DNA of 64,000 nucleotides from Sva-07 sp963698565 (GCA_963698565.1 CAVORH010000006.1:62001-126000); one strand, 5' to 3'. Numbered from the stretch's first letter, positions 34,868 to 44,007 are shown. The notes: generated by a model from the sequence alone, not told the origin. Numbers and translations: made by a program.

Positions 34868-34920
34868 TGGTCCGAAGGTAGCCGAGGATGTCACGGAAGG
34901 CCTTTTCGTTCGCGGGTTAC

Positions 34921-36072
34921 TCATGGCACAAGGAGGTTCAGGCGGGCGGTGTCGACGCCGGGCACGAAGAAGTAGAACCCGTCCTCGGCGGTGATGCTGG
35001 GCAGTGCGACATTCATGGTGATGTTCTGGGCACCGCCATCGTCGACGAGGGCGGTGCACATGTAGAAGGGACGTTCGACGTCTTGGCCGTTCTCGCTGAC
35101 CACCTCGGTGCCGAGGCTGGCCGAGAGGCGACGCGGCTCGGACGAGTCGTTGCGGAAGACGACGTTGTTCGGGTTGGACCGCGGCAGCGTGATCCCGTCG
35201 GCGCCCTGCGCGCTCGGTCCGTTCAGCTGATACGTGAGTTGGCCATCGCTGCCCAGGGTGATGGTGGCGGCGACTGCGGCGGTGGCAGCGACGGTCTGCG
35301 AGGCCTTCTCGTCGGCCTCGAATTCCTCGGGGCTGGTGCAGATGTCGACGCCCTCCTCGTTGAGACCTTCGGTGGTCTCGTGCTGCTCGATGTCGCGTTC
35401 GCCGCTGAGACCGGCTGCGGCCCCACCGGCGATCAAGCCGAGTGCGCCGACACCGATCACGACGGCCGCCGCCTTGGAGGAGACCTTCGGGCGATAGGCG
35501 AAGAGGAAGGCGAGCGTGATGATGATCGCGCCGAGGATCGAGAAGGCGACGACGGTGTTGGTCTTCGACAGCCAGAGCATCACCCGGCTGAAGGCGTAGA
35601 CGACGATGCCGATGCCGATCGCCGCTGCGAGCGGGAACTCCAGCGGGTTGGCGATGCGGTCACGGACGTCGGCGTTGTGGCTGACATCGGCCGATGCCCG
35701 GTGAGCCCATGCCTCCGCGGTCCATTCCGCGCCGGTGACGAGGAGCAGGACGACACCGATGACGAACACGGCCTGGTAGGTGACCAGGCCGACGGCGAGC
35801 ACCGCAGCGGAGAACGCGAAGGCGAACGGCCACACGGTGTTGGCCGGCGCACGAACGGCGGCGGGCGCCTCGTCGATCGACGCGATCTCGTCGGCCCAGT
35901 AGTTGCTGTCGCGGATGAACAGGTTGAGCACGGCGAGGAACCAGAGCGCGATCGCCGCCGAAACGAGACCGATCGTGCCCATCACGCCGTCCTGGGTGAC
36001 GCCGTAGGCGATCGCCGTGACGGTGGCGATGACGGCCGAGCCGATGAGGAATTTGGATCCGGTGGTGAACAT
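34921..36072 (-). CDS. Polytopic membrane protein with cupredoxin-like C-terminus, shadow-oxidase gene 3
   Basis: 383 residues: about seven hydrophobic helices in the first 230 residues, then an outside domain of about 150 residues. The outside part (LTYQLNGPSAQG, PNNVVFRNDSSEPRRLSASL, ITAEDGFYFFVPGV) looks beta-rich and cupredoxin-like. It has no Cu-A motif (no CxxxC...H...M) and only isolated Cys (DICTSPEE, FYMCTALV). It sits between the canonical ctaC and two degenerate oxidase-type genes in one leftward run, so it may act as a subunit II-like partner. The family is not recognised and the fold is inferred. Confidence 0.55.
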   Translation of the reverse strand: MFTTGSKFLIGSAVIATVTAIAYGVTQDGVMGTIGLVSAAIALWFLAVLNLFIRDSNYWADEIASIDEAPAAVRAPANTVWPFAFAFSAAVLAVGLVTYQAVFVIGVVLLLVTGAEWTAEAWAHRASADVSHNADVRDRIANPLEFPLAAAIGIGIVVYAFSRVMLWLSKTNTVVAFSILGAIIITLAFLFAYRPKVSSKAAAVVIGVGALGLIAGGAAAGLSGERDIEQHETTEGLNEEGVDICTSPEEFEADEKASQTVAATAAVAATITLGSDGQLTYQLNGPSAQGADGITLPRSNPNNVVFRNDSSEPRRLSASLGTEVVSENGQDVERPFYMCTALVDDGGAQNITMNVALPSITAEDGFYFFVPGVDTARLNLLVP

Positions 36073-36080
36073 TCAGCAGC

Positions 36081-36659
36081 TCACTTGGTGACGTAGACGA
36101 GGAACCAGATGCCGGCGTAGATCGCCGACATGGCGTACCAGAACAGGGCGTGGGCGACCAGCAGTTCGCGGTCGGCGGTGCGACCGCCGATGAAGCGGAA
36201 CGCGGTGACGGCGGTGAAGAGCAGCCCGGCGATCATCAGCAACATGAAGAAGCCGGTGATCGCGTAGAACATCGCGGCGTAGGTGCCGTCGGCGATCCCG
36301 AGGCCCATCTGCGTGTAGACGAAGGCCTGTGCGTTGATCACCAGGATGCCGACGAGGAACGTGCACCCGAGAGCGAGGATCGTGTGTCCCCGGTCGTCGT
36401 TGTTGGCGCTGTAGACCGCCCACTGGCCGAACACGCAGAGCCCGACGAAGGCCAGCAGCATCACGTTGGTGGGGACCTCGGGGATCGTGACGCCGTCGGG
36501 CAGCCAGGATCCCGTGAAGTCGATCGCCTCGCGGCGCTGGAGCGCCCAGACGGCGAGCATCGACCCGGTCATCATCACCGCCGCCATCACGGCGAGCGAG
36601 ACCCCGACGAGCACCTGGCGCTGGGGCGCCGGAGGCGGGGGTGCGGGCAGGGCGTACAT
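36081..36659 (-). CDS. Heme-copper oxidase subunit III-like protein lacking hallmark residues
   Basis: 192 residues with five membrane helices in the subunit III pattern. Aligned with CtaE of this window, FYTLTGFHGVHV becomes FYAITGFFMLLM and YWHFVDVVW becomes FWYAMSAIY. The GQVYEF segment becomes INAQAF, so the conserved His, Glu and Asp are lost while spacing and hydrophobicity remain. The ATG overlaps the stop of the subunit I-like gene by one base (TGATG) and the next gene starts 8 bases after its stop, so the three form a tight unit. Confidence 0.75.
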   Translation of the reverse strand: MYALPAPPPPAPQRQVLVGVSLAVMAAVMMTGSMLAVWALQRREAIDFTGSWLPDGVTIPEVPTNVMLLAFVGLCVFGQWAVYSANNDDRGHTILALGCTFLVGILVINAQAFVYTQMGLGIADGTYAAMFYAITGFFMLLMIAGLLFTAVTAFRFIGGRTADRELLVAHALFWYAMSAIYAGIWFLVYVTK

Positions 36660-38335
36660 CAGGAGGCGCTCCCATCGGTCGGGGCCGTTGCGGCGTCACG
36701 GAGGTCGAGCATGGGCTCGGCGGAGTGGATGATCGGCACGTCGACGAAGTTGTCACGCGGCGCCGGCGACGTGGTGGCCCACTCGATCGTCTGGCCGTTC
36801 CAGGGATCGTCGCCGACACCGTCGCCGTCGTGGCGACCGAGCAGCGAGCCGAGCATCACGACGACGAAGACGAGCGCCGTGATCGCCATCAGGCCGTGGC
36901 CGGCGAGGCTGAGGATGTTCCAGACCTGGAGGTCGTTGTCGTCGTAGGCGACACCGGCGGGCTGGTCGAGCAGACCGGCGATGTAGAGCGGGAAGGTGGC
37001 GAGGATCGTGGCGGCGACGCCGAGGAACGCCAGGCCGATGGCGACGACGGAGTTGATCGTGCGACCCCAGAGCTTCGGCGCCCAGTGCACGAGCGCACCC
37101 ATCGCTCCGAGCACGGCGCCGTAGGCGACGTAGACGAGCGAGCCCTCTTCGAACACGGTGCCCTGCACGCCGGCGTCGTCGATGGCGTACATCAGGTTGC
37201 CGAGCATGCCGACCAGCACCATGCCGTAGCCGAAGAAGCCGAAGAACACCGCCGGGGTGACGTTGACCTTCATGCCGTCGGTGGGGCGGGCGATCTGCAG
37301 GCCGACGAGCAGCACGATCAGCACGCCGAGCACCGGAAGTGCGTTGAAGAGCAGGTACGGGACCAGGTCGCGGGCCTTCTCGTCGAGGTTGCTGGTGCTC
37401 AGCTGGCTCCCTGCCCACGGGAGGTTCTGCAGGTTCTGCTGGGTGACGCCGGCGAGGGCGGCGAGCCCGACGAGGCTCAGGCCGGCGAACATGAACCCGC
37501 GTGCCGGCGTGCGCTTGCCGAACGTGATCGGGAAGATCTCGACGAGCATCGCGACGGCCGGGACGGCGAACAGGAACGTGGCCGGCTGGGTGAACATCCA
37601 GCCGACCCAGGTGAGGATGCCCTCGTTGCCACCGAAGCCGGTGCGGGCGTTGCGGTGGTCGAGGAAGAGGTAGGTGAGCGTGCCGACGAACACCGGCATC
37701 ATCAGCACGATGCCGAGGCTGAAGACCAGGGCCGACCACGTCGACGGCGGGATCCGGCGCATCGTCATGCCGGGGGCCCGGGTGGTGAGGATCGTGGTGG
37801 CGACGGAACCGGCGGAGGCGAGCAGACCCAGTGCCATCAGGGCCAGGCCGACGATGAACAGGTCGACCATGTCGCTGTCGCCGCCGAGCGTGCCGCCGTT
37901 GTTGACCAGGGCGACGACGGTGATGATCGCTCCGCCGAGCCACATCCAGAAGCCGGTGAACGCCAAGCGGGGGAACACGATCGACCGGGAGCCGACCTGC
38001 AGGGGCACGAATGCCACCGCGATCGCCATGGCGAGCGGGAGCATCACGGCGAACACCAGGCCGACGCGTTGGGCGTCGAGCAGCTGCGGGATGACCTCGA
38101 TGTCGAGGACGGTGTCGGTGCCGTCGAGGCGCTCGATGCCGATGAGCACGTTGACGACGACGATCGTCAGCAACCCGACGAGACCGCCCGCGAAGTAGTG
38201 GCGGCCGATCACCTTGTGGTCGGTGGAGGTGAAGACGTCGATGAACCGATCGAGCCAGCTGACGGTGTCGGCATCGTCGACCGCACCGCTCGAGGCGGCC
38301 ACGACGGCTTCAGGGGTGGATTCGATGGTGGTCAT
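36659..38335 (-). CDS. Ligand-less heme-copper oxidase subunit I paralogue
   Basis: 558 residues, about 12 helices, clearly homologous to CtaD from FTSTDHKVIGRHY at the start to DDPWNGQTIEWATTSPAPRD near the end. Every metal ligand is replaced: haem a His becomes Gln (LLDAQRVGLVF), Cu-B HPEVY becomes QPATF (WMFTQPATFLF), the HH pair becomes NL (VGMLGNLMYAID), and the HFH of helix X is absent (GSLVYVAYGAVLG). It should bind neither haem nor copper at these positions. Strong conservation of the rest argues against a pseudogene. It is probably a structural or regulatory relative of the oxidase. The gene is upstream of ctaC in the same direction. Confidence 0.85.
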   Translation of the reverse strand: MTTIESTPEAVVAASSGAVDDADTVSWLDRFIDVFTSTDHKVIGRHYFAGGLVGLLTIVVVNVLIGIERLDGTDTVLDIEVIPQLLDAQRVGLVFAVMLPLAMAIAVAFVPLQVGSRSIVFPRLAFTGFWMWLGGAIITVVALVNNGGTLGGDSDMVDLFIVGLALMALGLLASAGSVATTILTTRAPGMTMRRIPPSTWSALVFSLGIVLMMPVFVGTLTYLFLDHRNARTGFGGNEGILTWVGWMFTQPATFLFAVPAVAMLVEIFPITFGKRTPARGFMFAGLSLVGLAALAGVTQQNLQNLPWAGSQLSTSNLDEKARDLVPYLLFNALPVLGVLIVLLVGLQIARPTDGMKVNVTPAVFFGFFGYGMVLVGMLGNLMYAIDDAGVQGTVFEEGSLVYVAYGAVLGAMGALVHWAPKLWGRTINSVVAIGLAFLGVAATILATFPLYIAGLLDQPAGVAYDDNDLQVWNILSLAGHGLMAITALVFVVVMLGSLLGRHDGDGVGDDPWNGQTIEWATTSPAPRDNFVDVPIIHSAEPMLDLRDAATAPTDGSAS

Positions 38336-38466
38336 ACGGGGTGGGAACTCACTTGTCTGACTTCGAAACGTGGCACGGCACGACGGCCGAGACTACTTGC
38401 ACGGGACCGGCGCGCCCGAAATCCTCGCAGGACGGGCACCGACGATCGCGAACCGGATGGCGGTGT

Positions 38467-39414
38467 TCACCAGCCGTACCGGACGAGGACATCCAGTGTC
38501 ATGGCCCCGAAGAGCACGGTGACGTAGGTGATCGAGAAACCGAACAGCCGCATGCTGTTGGCCGATGTGGGGTGTCGACGCAGGGCGACCGTGCCGCCGA
38601 TGAACATGGCGCCGAGGACGACGGCGGTCACCCCGTAGATCCAGCCGAGGCCCGCAACCGGGATCAGCACGAGCGTGGTGATCACGAGGGCGACGGTGTA
38701 CCAGAACATCTGGCGCACAGCGCTCTCGATCGGCACCACCGTGGGCAGCATCGGCACATCGGCGGCGCGGTAGTCGTCGGCGTACTTGACGGCGAGCGCC
38801 CAGAAGTGCGGTGGCGTCCAGAGGAACATCGCGACGAAGAGCACGATCGGCGCCCACGCCAACGAATCCTGCACGGCGGCCCACCCGACGAGCACGGGTA
38901 CGGCCCCGGCGGCCCCGCCGATCACGATGTTCTGGCGGCTCGTGCGCTTGAGCCAGAGGGTGTAGACGCCGACGTAGAAGGCGGCGGCGCTGAACGCGAG
39001 CACGGCAGAGAGCAGGTTGGCCCCGGCCCACAGCACGGCGAAGGCCAGGATCTCCAGGGCGATCGCGAAGACGAGGGCGTTGCGTGCGGGGATGATGCCG
39101 GTGACGAGCGGGCGTGTCTGGGTGCGCTCCATCAGGGCGTCGATGTCGCGGTCGACGTACATGTTGACCGCGTTGGCGCCACCGGCGGCGAGCGTGCCAC
39201 CGAGGAGGGTGACCGCCACGAGCGACCAGGGGGGCCAGCCGGACTCGGCGAGCACCATCGTGGGCACGGTGGTGATCAGCAGGAGTTCGATGATCCGCGG
39301 CTTGGTGAGGGCGATGTAGGCGCCGATCACGCTGGTGGGGGCGCGACGACTGCCGTGGGCGATGCCGCCGGGCGTCAGCCGGGACGGTACGAGGGGGCGA
39401 CTGCCGACGGCCAT
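38467..39414 (-). CDS. ctaB: Protoheme IX farnesyltransferase (haem O synthase)
   Basis: 315-residue UbiA-family membrane prenyltransferase that farnesylates haem B to haem O for the aa3/caa3 oxidase. The first Asp-rich motif is NAVNMYVDRDIDALMERTQ near 85, followed by TRPLVTG. The second is VKYADDYRAADVPMLP near 210. The start at 39414 (MAVGSRPLV) was chosen from a longer open frame. A 131-base gap separates it from the shadow-oxidase genes downstream; nothing coding is seen there. Confidence 0.93.
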   Translation of the reverse strand: MAVGSRPLVPSRLTPGGIAHGSRRAPTSVIGAYIALTKPRIIELLLITTVPTMVLAESGWPPWSLVAVTLLGGTLAAGGANAVNMYVDRDIDALMERTQTRPLVTGIIPARNALVFAIALEILAFAVLWAGANLLSAVLAFSAAAFYVGVYTLWLKRTSRQNIVIGGAAGAVPVLVGWAAVQDSLAWAPIVLFVAMFLWTPPHFWALAVKYADDYRAADVPMLPTVVPIESAVRQMFWYTVALVITTLVLIPVAGLGWIYGVTAVVLGAMFIGGTVALRRHPTSANSMRLFGFSITYVTVLFGAMTLDVLVRYGW

Positions 39415-39471
39415 GACCGTGCCATCGTAGGGCGGTGGTGCCCGGGTGGCCAACGCGGGCACACTGGTGTC

Positions 39472-39777
39472 GTGCCGACCACGCTCGAACCCACGGAGGT
39501 GATGGACCCCGACCTCGACGAGGCCGCGGTGACCGACCGTCCGTGGATCGTGTTGGTGTGGAACGATCCGGTCAACCTGATGAGCTACGTCACCTACGTG
39601 TTCCAGAAGCTGTTCGGGTATTCGAAGGAGAAGGCGACCGAGTTGATGCTCGACGTCCACCACAAGGGGCGAGCGGTCGTGGCGTCGTGCGGCCGCGAGG
39701 AGGCCGAGATGCACGTGTTCCGCCTCCACGAGCACAGCCTGTGGGCCACCATGGAACAAGATGGCCCTGCGTCGTAG
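39472..39777 (+). CDS. clpS: ATP-dependent Clp protease adaptor ClpS
   Basis: 101 residues. ClpS delivers N-degron substrates to ClpAP/ClpCP. The core is WIVLVWNDPVNLMSYVTYVF near 25, LMLDVHHKGRAVV near 57 and MHVFRLHEHSLWATM near 80; the Asp-Pro-Val-Asn loop and the downstream His contribute to N-end residue recognition. GTG at 39472 is taken as start and CACACT lies a few bases upstream, so the mRNA may be nearly leaderless. It overlaps the DUF2017 gene by 17 bases. Confidence 0.92.
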   Translation: MPTTLEPTEVMDPDLDEAAVTDRPWIVLVWNDPVNLMSYVTYVFQKLFGYSKEKATELMLDVHHKGRAVVASCGREEAEMHVFRLHEHSLWATMEQDGPAS

Positions 39778-40246
39778 GTTCGTGCCGCCGGTGCGGGCGG
39801 TCAAGGGCGGCTGGAAGATCACGCTCGACGCGGAGGAGCGCAACCTGCTGATCCGCCTGATGGGCGAACTCGGGGCGTTGATGACCGGCCCGGAGGACAA
39901 CGAGTTGCTGCTCCGATTGTTCCCGGTGGCCTACCCCGAGGACGACGAGAAGGAAGCGGAGTACCAGCGGTTGATGCGCGAGGAGTTGGTGACGAGCCGG
40001 TTGTCGGCGATCGAGTCGGTCACCGACGCGCTCGATCCGCAACGAACCGAGCCGATGAACGAGGGCGAGACGATCGCCTTCCTGCAGTCGATCAACGCGA
40101 TTCGCCTCGTGCTCGGCACGATGCTCGGCATCACCGACGACGAGACCGCGGACGACGCGGACGATGGCATCACCCCCGAACACCAGCTGTACGACTTCCT
40201 CAGCTGGCTGCTCGAGTGGACCGTGCGCTCCCTGTCGCCCGACTGA
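39761..40246 (+). CDS. DUF2017 family protein
   Basis: 161-residue, largely helical, acidic protein of the actinobacterial DUF2017 family, which typically follows clpS. Recognisable segments are WKITLDAEERNLLIRLMGEL near 18 and YDFLSWLLEWTVRSL at the end. No catalytic motif is known. The conserved link with clpS suggests a role in regulated proteolysis. The ATG lies inside the end of clpS, so translation is probably coupled. Confidence 0.8.
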   Translation: MALRRRFVPPVRAVKGGWKITLDAEERNLLIRLMGELGALMTGPEDNELLLRLFPVAYPEDDEKEAEYQRLMREELVTSRLSAIESVTDALDPQRTEPMNEGETIAFLQSINAIRLVLGTMLGITDDETADDADDGITPEHQLYDFLSWLLEWTVRSLSPD

Positions 40247-40413
40247 CGCCCGCCGCCCTCGCGCTCCTCCGTGCCGACGGGTTTCCCCACCGACGGCGTC
40301 GGTGCCCACTGGGCAGCGTGCACGAACGAATCGGCCCGCCGCGGACCAGCGGAAAACCGCACGTGCGCAACCGGCTACGCTCCGTGCGTTCCTTGGGGAA
40401 GGAGGCGAAGACG

Positions 40414-41028
40414 GTGGAATCCGTCGGAGTACCCGAGCGAGCGGTCGTTCGCTCGACGTGTGCCCATCGGGGGGATGGGACCGGTGACCGCTGGTCCGCA
40501 CGCGCACTGATCGCGCCCGTCGCGATCGGCGTCGCAGCGATGGGGTTCATCGTCTCCGGGTGGCTCCCGGCGCCCGCAACGCTCACCGTGGCGTCGATGG
40601 TGCCCGCTGCGATGGTCGACGTCCGAATCCGCCGGCTGCCCGATCCGTGGGTGGGGGCGGCAGCGGCGGTGTTGGCGGCGAGCGTGGCCGCGTCGTGGGC
40701 GCTCGGGTCGACGCCGGAGCCCGGCTCGATGGCGGCAGGCGCAGCGGCGATGGCGGCTCCGCTGTTGGCCCTCCACGTCGTCTCACCTCGCTCGATGGGG
40801 TTCGGCGACGTCAAGGCCGCACTCGTCCTCGGCGCTGCGCTCGGCACGGTGGCCTGGCAGCTCGGGCTGCTGGCGCTCTGTGCGGCGGCCGGGCTCGGTG
40901 CGGCCGTCGGGATCGCCCGTCGATCGGCGACGATCCCGTTCGGTCCGTTTCTCGTCGCGGGCGCCGCTGTTGCCCTGCTCGGATTCGAACTCGGGCTCGA
41001 CCGCTACGTGAACGGATCGGGAACATGA
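40414..41028 (+). CDS. Tad-locus prepilin peptidase (short A24 family, CpaA/TadV-like)
   Basis: 204-residue membrane aspartyl protease without the N-terminal methylase/Cys region. The two catalytic Asp are in AAMVDVRIRRLPD near 70 and MGFGDVKAALVLG near 130. It should cleave the Flp-type pilin encoded at 45818. The GTG at 40414 follows GGAAGGAGGCGAAGACG, a near-perfect ribosome binding site. It starts a run of genes joined by ATGA/GTGA overlaps. The 167-base gap before it shows only a weak TACGCT -10-like box at 40376. Confidence 0.8.
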   Translation: MESVGVPERAVVRSTCAHRGDGTGDRWSARALIAPVAIGVAAMGFIVSGWLPAPATLTVASMVPAAMVDVRIRRLPDPWVGAAAAVLAASVAASWALGSTPEPGSMAAGAAAMAAPLLALHVVSPRSMGFGDVKAALVLGAALGTVAWQLGLLALCAAAGLGAAVGIARRSATIPFGPFLVAGAAVALLGFELGLDRYVNGSGT

Positions 41029-41789
41029 CCGACACCCGGCGTCCGAGCTCCGGTTCGTCCGCGACGGCATCGTCGACCTCGACGTCACGGTGGTCGTCAT
41101 CTCCGTCGTCGAGGTCCAACGGTGCGGGCGACCGTCGCGGGTTCCAGCCTGCGGCGCGCCGTCGCAACCGGATCGCACTCGGCGTCGCCCTGGCCGCCAT
41201 CGCGATCGGTGGGAACGTCTACCTCTACGCCACGCTCGACGACGCGGAACCCGTCGTGCAGGTGGTCCGGGACGTCCCCGCCGGGGAGCAGATCACCGCC
41301 GACATGCTCCGTACCGTCGATGCCGACGTCGACTCGTCGGTCAACGTCGTTCCCGGCGACCGGCTCGACGCACTCGTGGGGACGTACGCCAAGGTTCGGC
41401 TCGTCTCCGGTTCGCTCGTGACGTCCGACGCCTTGCAGGCGACACCGCTGGTCACCGACGGCAGCGCGGTGGTGGCGATCCAGGTCCCCGAGGGGACCTT
41501 GCCGATCGGTGTCCGCGAGCGCGTGGCGGTGATCCTCGTGGTTGCGAACGGCGATGGCGGGCCGACCACCGTCGATGGTCGGGTCGTCGGCCTCCCGACG
41601 CCGACGAACTCCGCGCTCGGTGTGGAGTCGCTCTCGGTGGAGGTCGACGTCGCCGACGCCGCCACGATCGCTGCGGCCGACGACGTGCGCGTCGTCCTCG
41701 TCGAACCCACCGCCGACCCGGCGACGAACGACGCTCCGACGGATCCAGGCACTGCGACCGTGATCGACAGCGAGGAGGGCGGTTCGTGA
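41025..41789 (+). CDS. cpaB: SAF-domain Flp pilus assembly protein (CpaB/RcpC-like)
   Basis: 254 residues with a Ser-rich low-complexity N-terminus (about 8-35), one membrane helix (RIALGVALAAIAIGGNVYLY, about 47-67) and an SAF domain (VVRDVPAGEQITADMLRTVD near 80). CpaB/RcpC proteins are periplasmic or cell-envelope parts of Tad pilus machines. The ATG overlaps the prepilin peptidase stop (ATGA). Confidence 0.8.
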   Translation: MTDTRRPSSGSSATASSTSTSRWSSSPSSRSNGAGDRRGFQPAARRRNRIALGVALAAIAIGGNVYLYATLDDAEPVVQVVRDVPAGEQITADMLRTVDADVDSSVNVVPGDRLDALVGTYAKVRLVSGSLVTSDALQATPLVTDGSAVVAIQVPEGTLPIGVRERVAVILVVANGDGGPTTVDGRVVGLPTPTNSALGVESLSVEVDVADAATIAAADDVRVVLVEPTADPATNDAPTDPGTATVIDSEEGGS

Positions 41790-42613
41790 CGATCGTCGCG
41801 GTCACCGGGGACTGCACCACCACCACCTGCGTCGCGCTCGCCTCCGGGTGGCCGCTCGGTGCCGGGGGGCTCGACGTCGACGTGATCGTGCTGGAAGCGG
41901 ACCCGTCGGGAGGGTCGCTCGCCGGCTGGCTCGACACTCCCGGGACGCCGTCGCTCGCGTCTGCCGTCGCCTCCACCTCCTCGGGTGTCAGAACCGTCGA
42001 TGACACGATCGACTCGGTGCTCCAGCGCAGTCGCAGCGGCATCCGGTTCGTCGCCGCGCCGGTCCGTGCGCTGCCCGCGCGCCGGGCGGTCAGCGAGGCC
42101 ACCGTGTCGTTCGTACCCGAACTCGCGAGCCGTCGCCACCTCGTCGTCCTCGCCGATCTCGGTCGGCCGTCCGGCGATCCGGCCCCACTGCTGCGCGACG
42201 CGGCCGTGACCGTCGTGGTACACCGCCAGCGACCGTCGTCGGCCCTGGCGGAATCGGTGCGACTCGAACGACTCGTCGAGCAGATCGAGCGTGTCGCTGC
42301 CTTCGGTGGCACGGTCGTGCTCGCCGTGATCGGTCACGATCCGTTCGACCCCGACGAGGTCGTGCAGTTCGCCGATGGCTCGGCGGCGGGAGCGATCACG
42401 GCCGCCTTCCGGCTCGCCGAGGATCCGCTGGCCGCTGCCGTCCTGGCGGGTCGAACCGGCGTCTCGGCCAAGCGTCTCCAGCGACTGCCGCTCATGCGGA
42501 CCGCGGTCGACGCCGCCATGCGGCTGAGCAGCCACCTCCCCTCGCCGTCCGTCCCGGGGATCCGGCACGACGTGGCGTCACCTGGACGATCCGGCACCGA
42601 GGTGGGTCCGTGA
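41786..42613 (+). CDS. CpaE/TadZ-like P-loop protein with a non-canonical nucleotide loop
   Basis: 275 residues. The N-terminus AVTGDCTTTTCVALASGWPL takes the place of a deviant Walker A (KGGxGKT) but has no Lys. VDVIVLEADPSGGSLAGWLD follows like the Walker A' region of MinD/ParA proteins, and HLVVLADLGRPSGDPAP resembles Walker B. TadZ/CpaE proteins place the pilus machine at the cell pole. With no P-loop Lys, ATP hydrolysis is doubtful here. GTGA overlaps link it to both neighbours. Confidence 0.7.
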   Translation: MTIVAVTGDCTTTTCVALASGWPLGAGGLDVDVIVLEADPSGGSLAGWLDTPGTPSLASAVASTSSGVRTVDDTIDSVLQRSRSGIRFVAAPVRALPARRAVSEATVSFVPELASRRHLVVLADLGRPSGDPAPLLRDAAVTVVVHRQRPSSALAESVRLERLVEQIERVAAFGGTVVLAVIGHDPFDPDEVVQFADGSAAGAITAAFRLAEDPLAAAVLAGRTGVSAKRLQRLPLMRTAVDAAMRLSSHLPSPSVPGIRHDVASPGRSGTEVGP

Positions 42614-44007
42614 CCATGGTGCGCGACTCCGGCGTCGACGAGGCCCGCGCGACGGTCGCGCTCGTGACCGATCGCGTCGCCAACCGGCTGATCGAGGCGA
42701 TCGAACACGACGACGGCCGCGCTGCGACCGGCCGCGGCGGGACGCTCGCCAGCGACGAGCGCCGCCAGCAACTGCTGATCGGTGCGTGGATCGGCGAGGA
42801 GATCACCACCCTCACGGAGGAACGGCTGCAACGTGGGCTGCGGCCCCTGACGCTCGACGCCGAGCAGCGCGTACGTGCCGACGTGGTCGCCGAACTCACC
42901 GGCGCCGGTCCTCTGGAGCCGTACCTGAGCGACCCGACGGTCGAGGAGATCGACGTCAACGGGCCCGACTCGACCTGGGTGACCTACACCGACGGCCGAA
43001 AGGTCGACGTCGGTGCACTGTGGGCGTCGTCGGAGGAGCTGACCGCGTTCCAGAAGCGGATGGCGCTGCGAATGACCGGCACCGGCGAGGGACGCCTCGA
43101 CACGTCGTCGCCGATGCTCACGCTCCAGTCACGCGACGGATCACGCATCGTGATGGTGCTCGGCGGTGCCGGCGAACACGGGGTGTCGACGCACCCGCGG
43201 CTCGCGATCCGTCGATTCGTCGTCCGTCAGGTGGGCCTCGTCGGGCTCGCCGATCTCGGCCTGTTCCCCCACTCGCTCGTCGAACCGCTGCGGGCTCTCG
43301 TGCGAACCGGGTTCACCATCCTCGTGTCCGGGCCACCGGGCGCCGGCAAGACGACCCTGCTCACCGAGCTCCTGGGCGAGGTCTCGCCGCTCGAGCGGAT
43401 CATCACCGTCGAGAAGAACCTGCTGGAGCTGCGGCTGGAGGACGACCCGAGGCATCCGGACGCACCCGCGTTGTTCACCCGCCAGGCCAACGCGGAGGGC
43501 GAAGGCGAGATCACCACGCGGCAGCTCGTGGAACTGACGCGCCGGTTGAACCCCGATCGTGTGGTGGTCGGCGAGCTGGTCGAGGACGAGGCGCTCGACA
43601 TGCTGGACGTCGCCTCGATGTGCAAGCGAGGGTCGCTCGCAACGATCCACGCACACACCGCCGACATCGTCCTGCAACGGCTGGCGTACTACGTGTCGAA
43701 GTCGAACTCGAGCCTGCCGGAGTTCGCCGTGTGGAGCCTGATCGCCCAAACGGTCGATTTCGTCGTACACGTCGATCTGGTCCGCAACGCGGTCGACGAT
43801 CAGCCGCCGGTGCGACGGGTGACGTCGATCGTCGAGGTCGGCGGTCTCGGCGAGGCGGGCGGCGTGTCGAGCACGGAGGTGTGGGCCCTCGACGAGTACG
43901 GCGAGGAGCTCGCCCAGGTCGCACCGCTGTCGCAGCGGCACCTCACCCGGCTCCGACTCGCCGGATACCGACCCGAACAGTTCGCGGTCGCAGGACGGTC
44001 GTCGTGA
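42610..44007 (+). CDS. tadA: Tad pilus assembly ATPase TadA/CpaF
   Basis: 465-residue secretion ATPase of the CpaF family that powers Flp pilus assembly. EIDVNGPDSTWVTY near 115, Walker A SGPPGAGKTTLLTELLGE near 240, RLNPDRVVVGELVEDEALDM (Walker B) near 315 and CKRGSLATIHAHTADIV (His box) near 340 are all intact. The GTG at 42610 overlaps the CpaE-like stop. Do not confuse it with the tRNA deaminase tadA at 61987. Confidence 0.92.
   Translation: MTMVRDSGVDEARATVALVTDRVANRLIEAIEHDDGRAATGRGGTLASDERRQQLLIGAWIGEEITTLTEERLQRGLRPLTLDAEQRVRADVVAELTGAGPLEPYLSDPTVEEIDVNGPDSTWVTYTDGRKVDVGALWASSEELTAFQKRMALRMTGTGEGRLDTSSPMLTLQSRDGSRIVMVLGGAGEHGVSTHPRLAIRRFVVRQVGLVGLADLGLFPHSLVEPLRALVRTGFTILVSGPPGAGKTTLLTELLGEVSPLERIITVEKNLLELRLEDDPRHPDAPALFTRQANAEGEGEITTRQLVELTRRLNPDRVVVGELVEDEALDMLDVASMCKRGSLATIHAHTADIVLQRLAYYVSKSNSSLPEFAVWSLIAQTVDFVVHVDLVRNAVDDQPPVRRVTSIVEVGGLGEAGGVSSTEVWALDEYGEELAQVAPLSQRHLTRLRLAGYRPEQFAVAGRSS

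Noticed and set aside
36659..38335. Subunit I paralogue as a pseudogene of ctaD
   Set aside because: The frame is fully open over 558 codons, start and stop junctions are tight, and non-ligand regions stay conserved. Loss is limited to functional residues.
36641..38527. 628-codon plus-strand open frame
   Set aside because: Antisense to the subunit I-like oxidase gene, whose homology to CtaD is unmistakable; the antisense product is low complexity.
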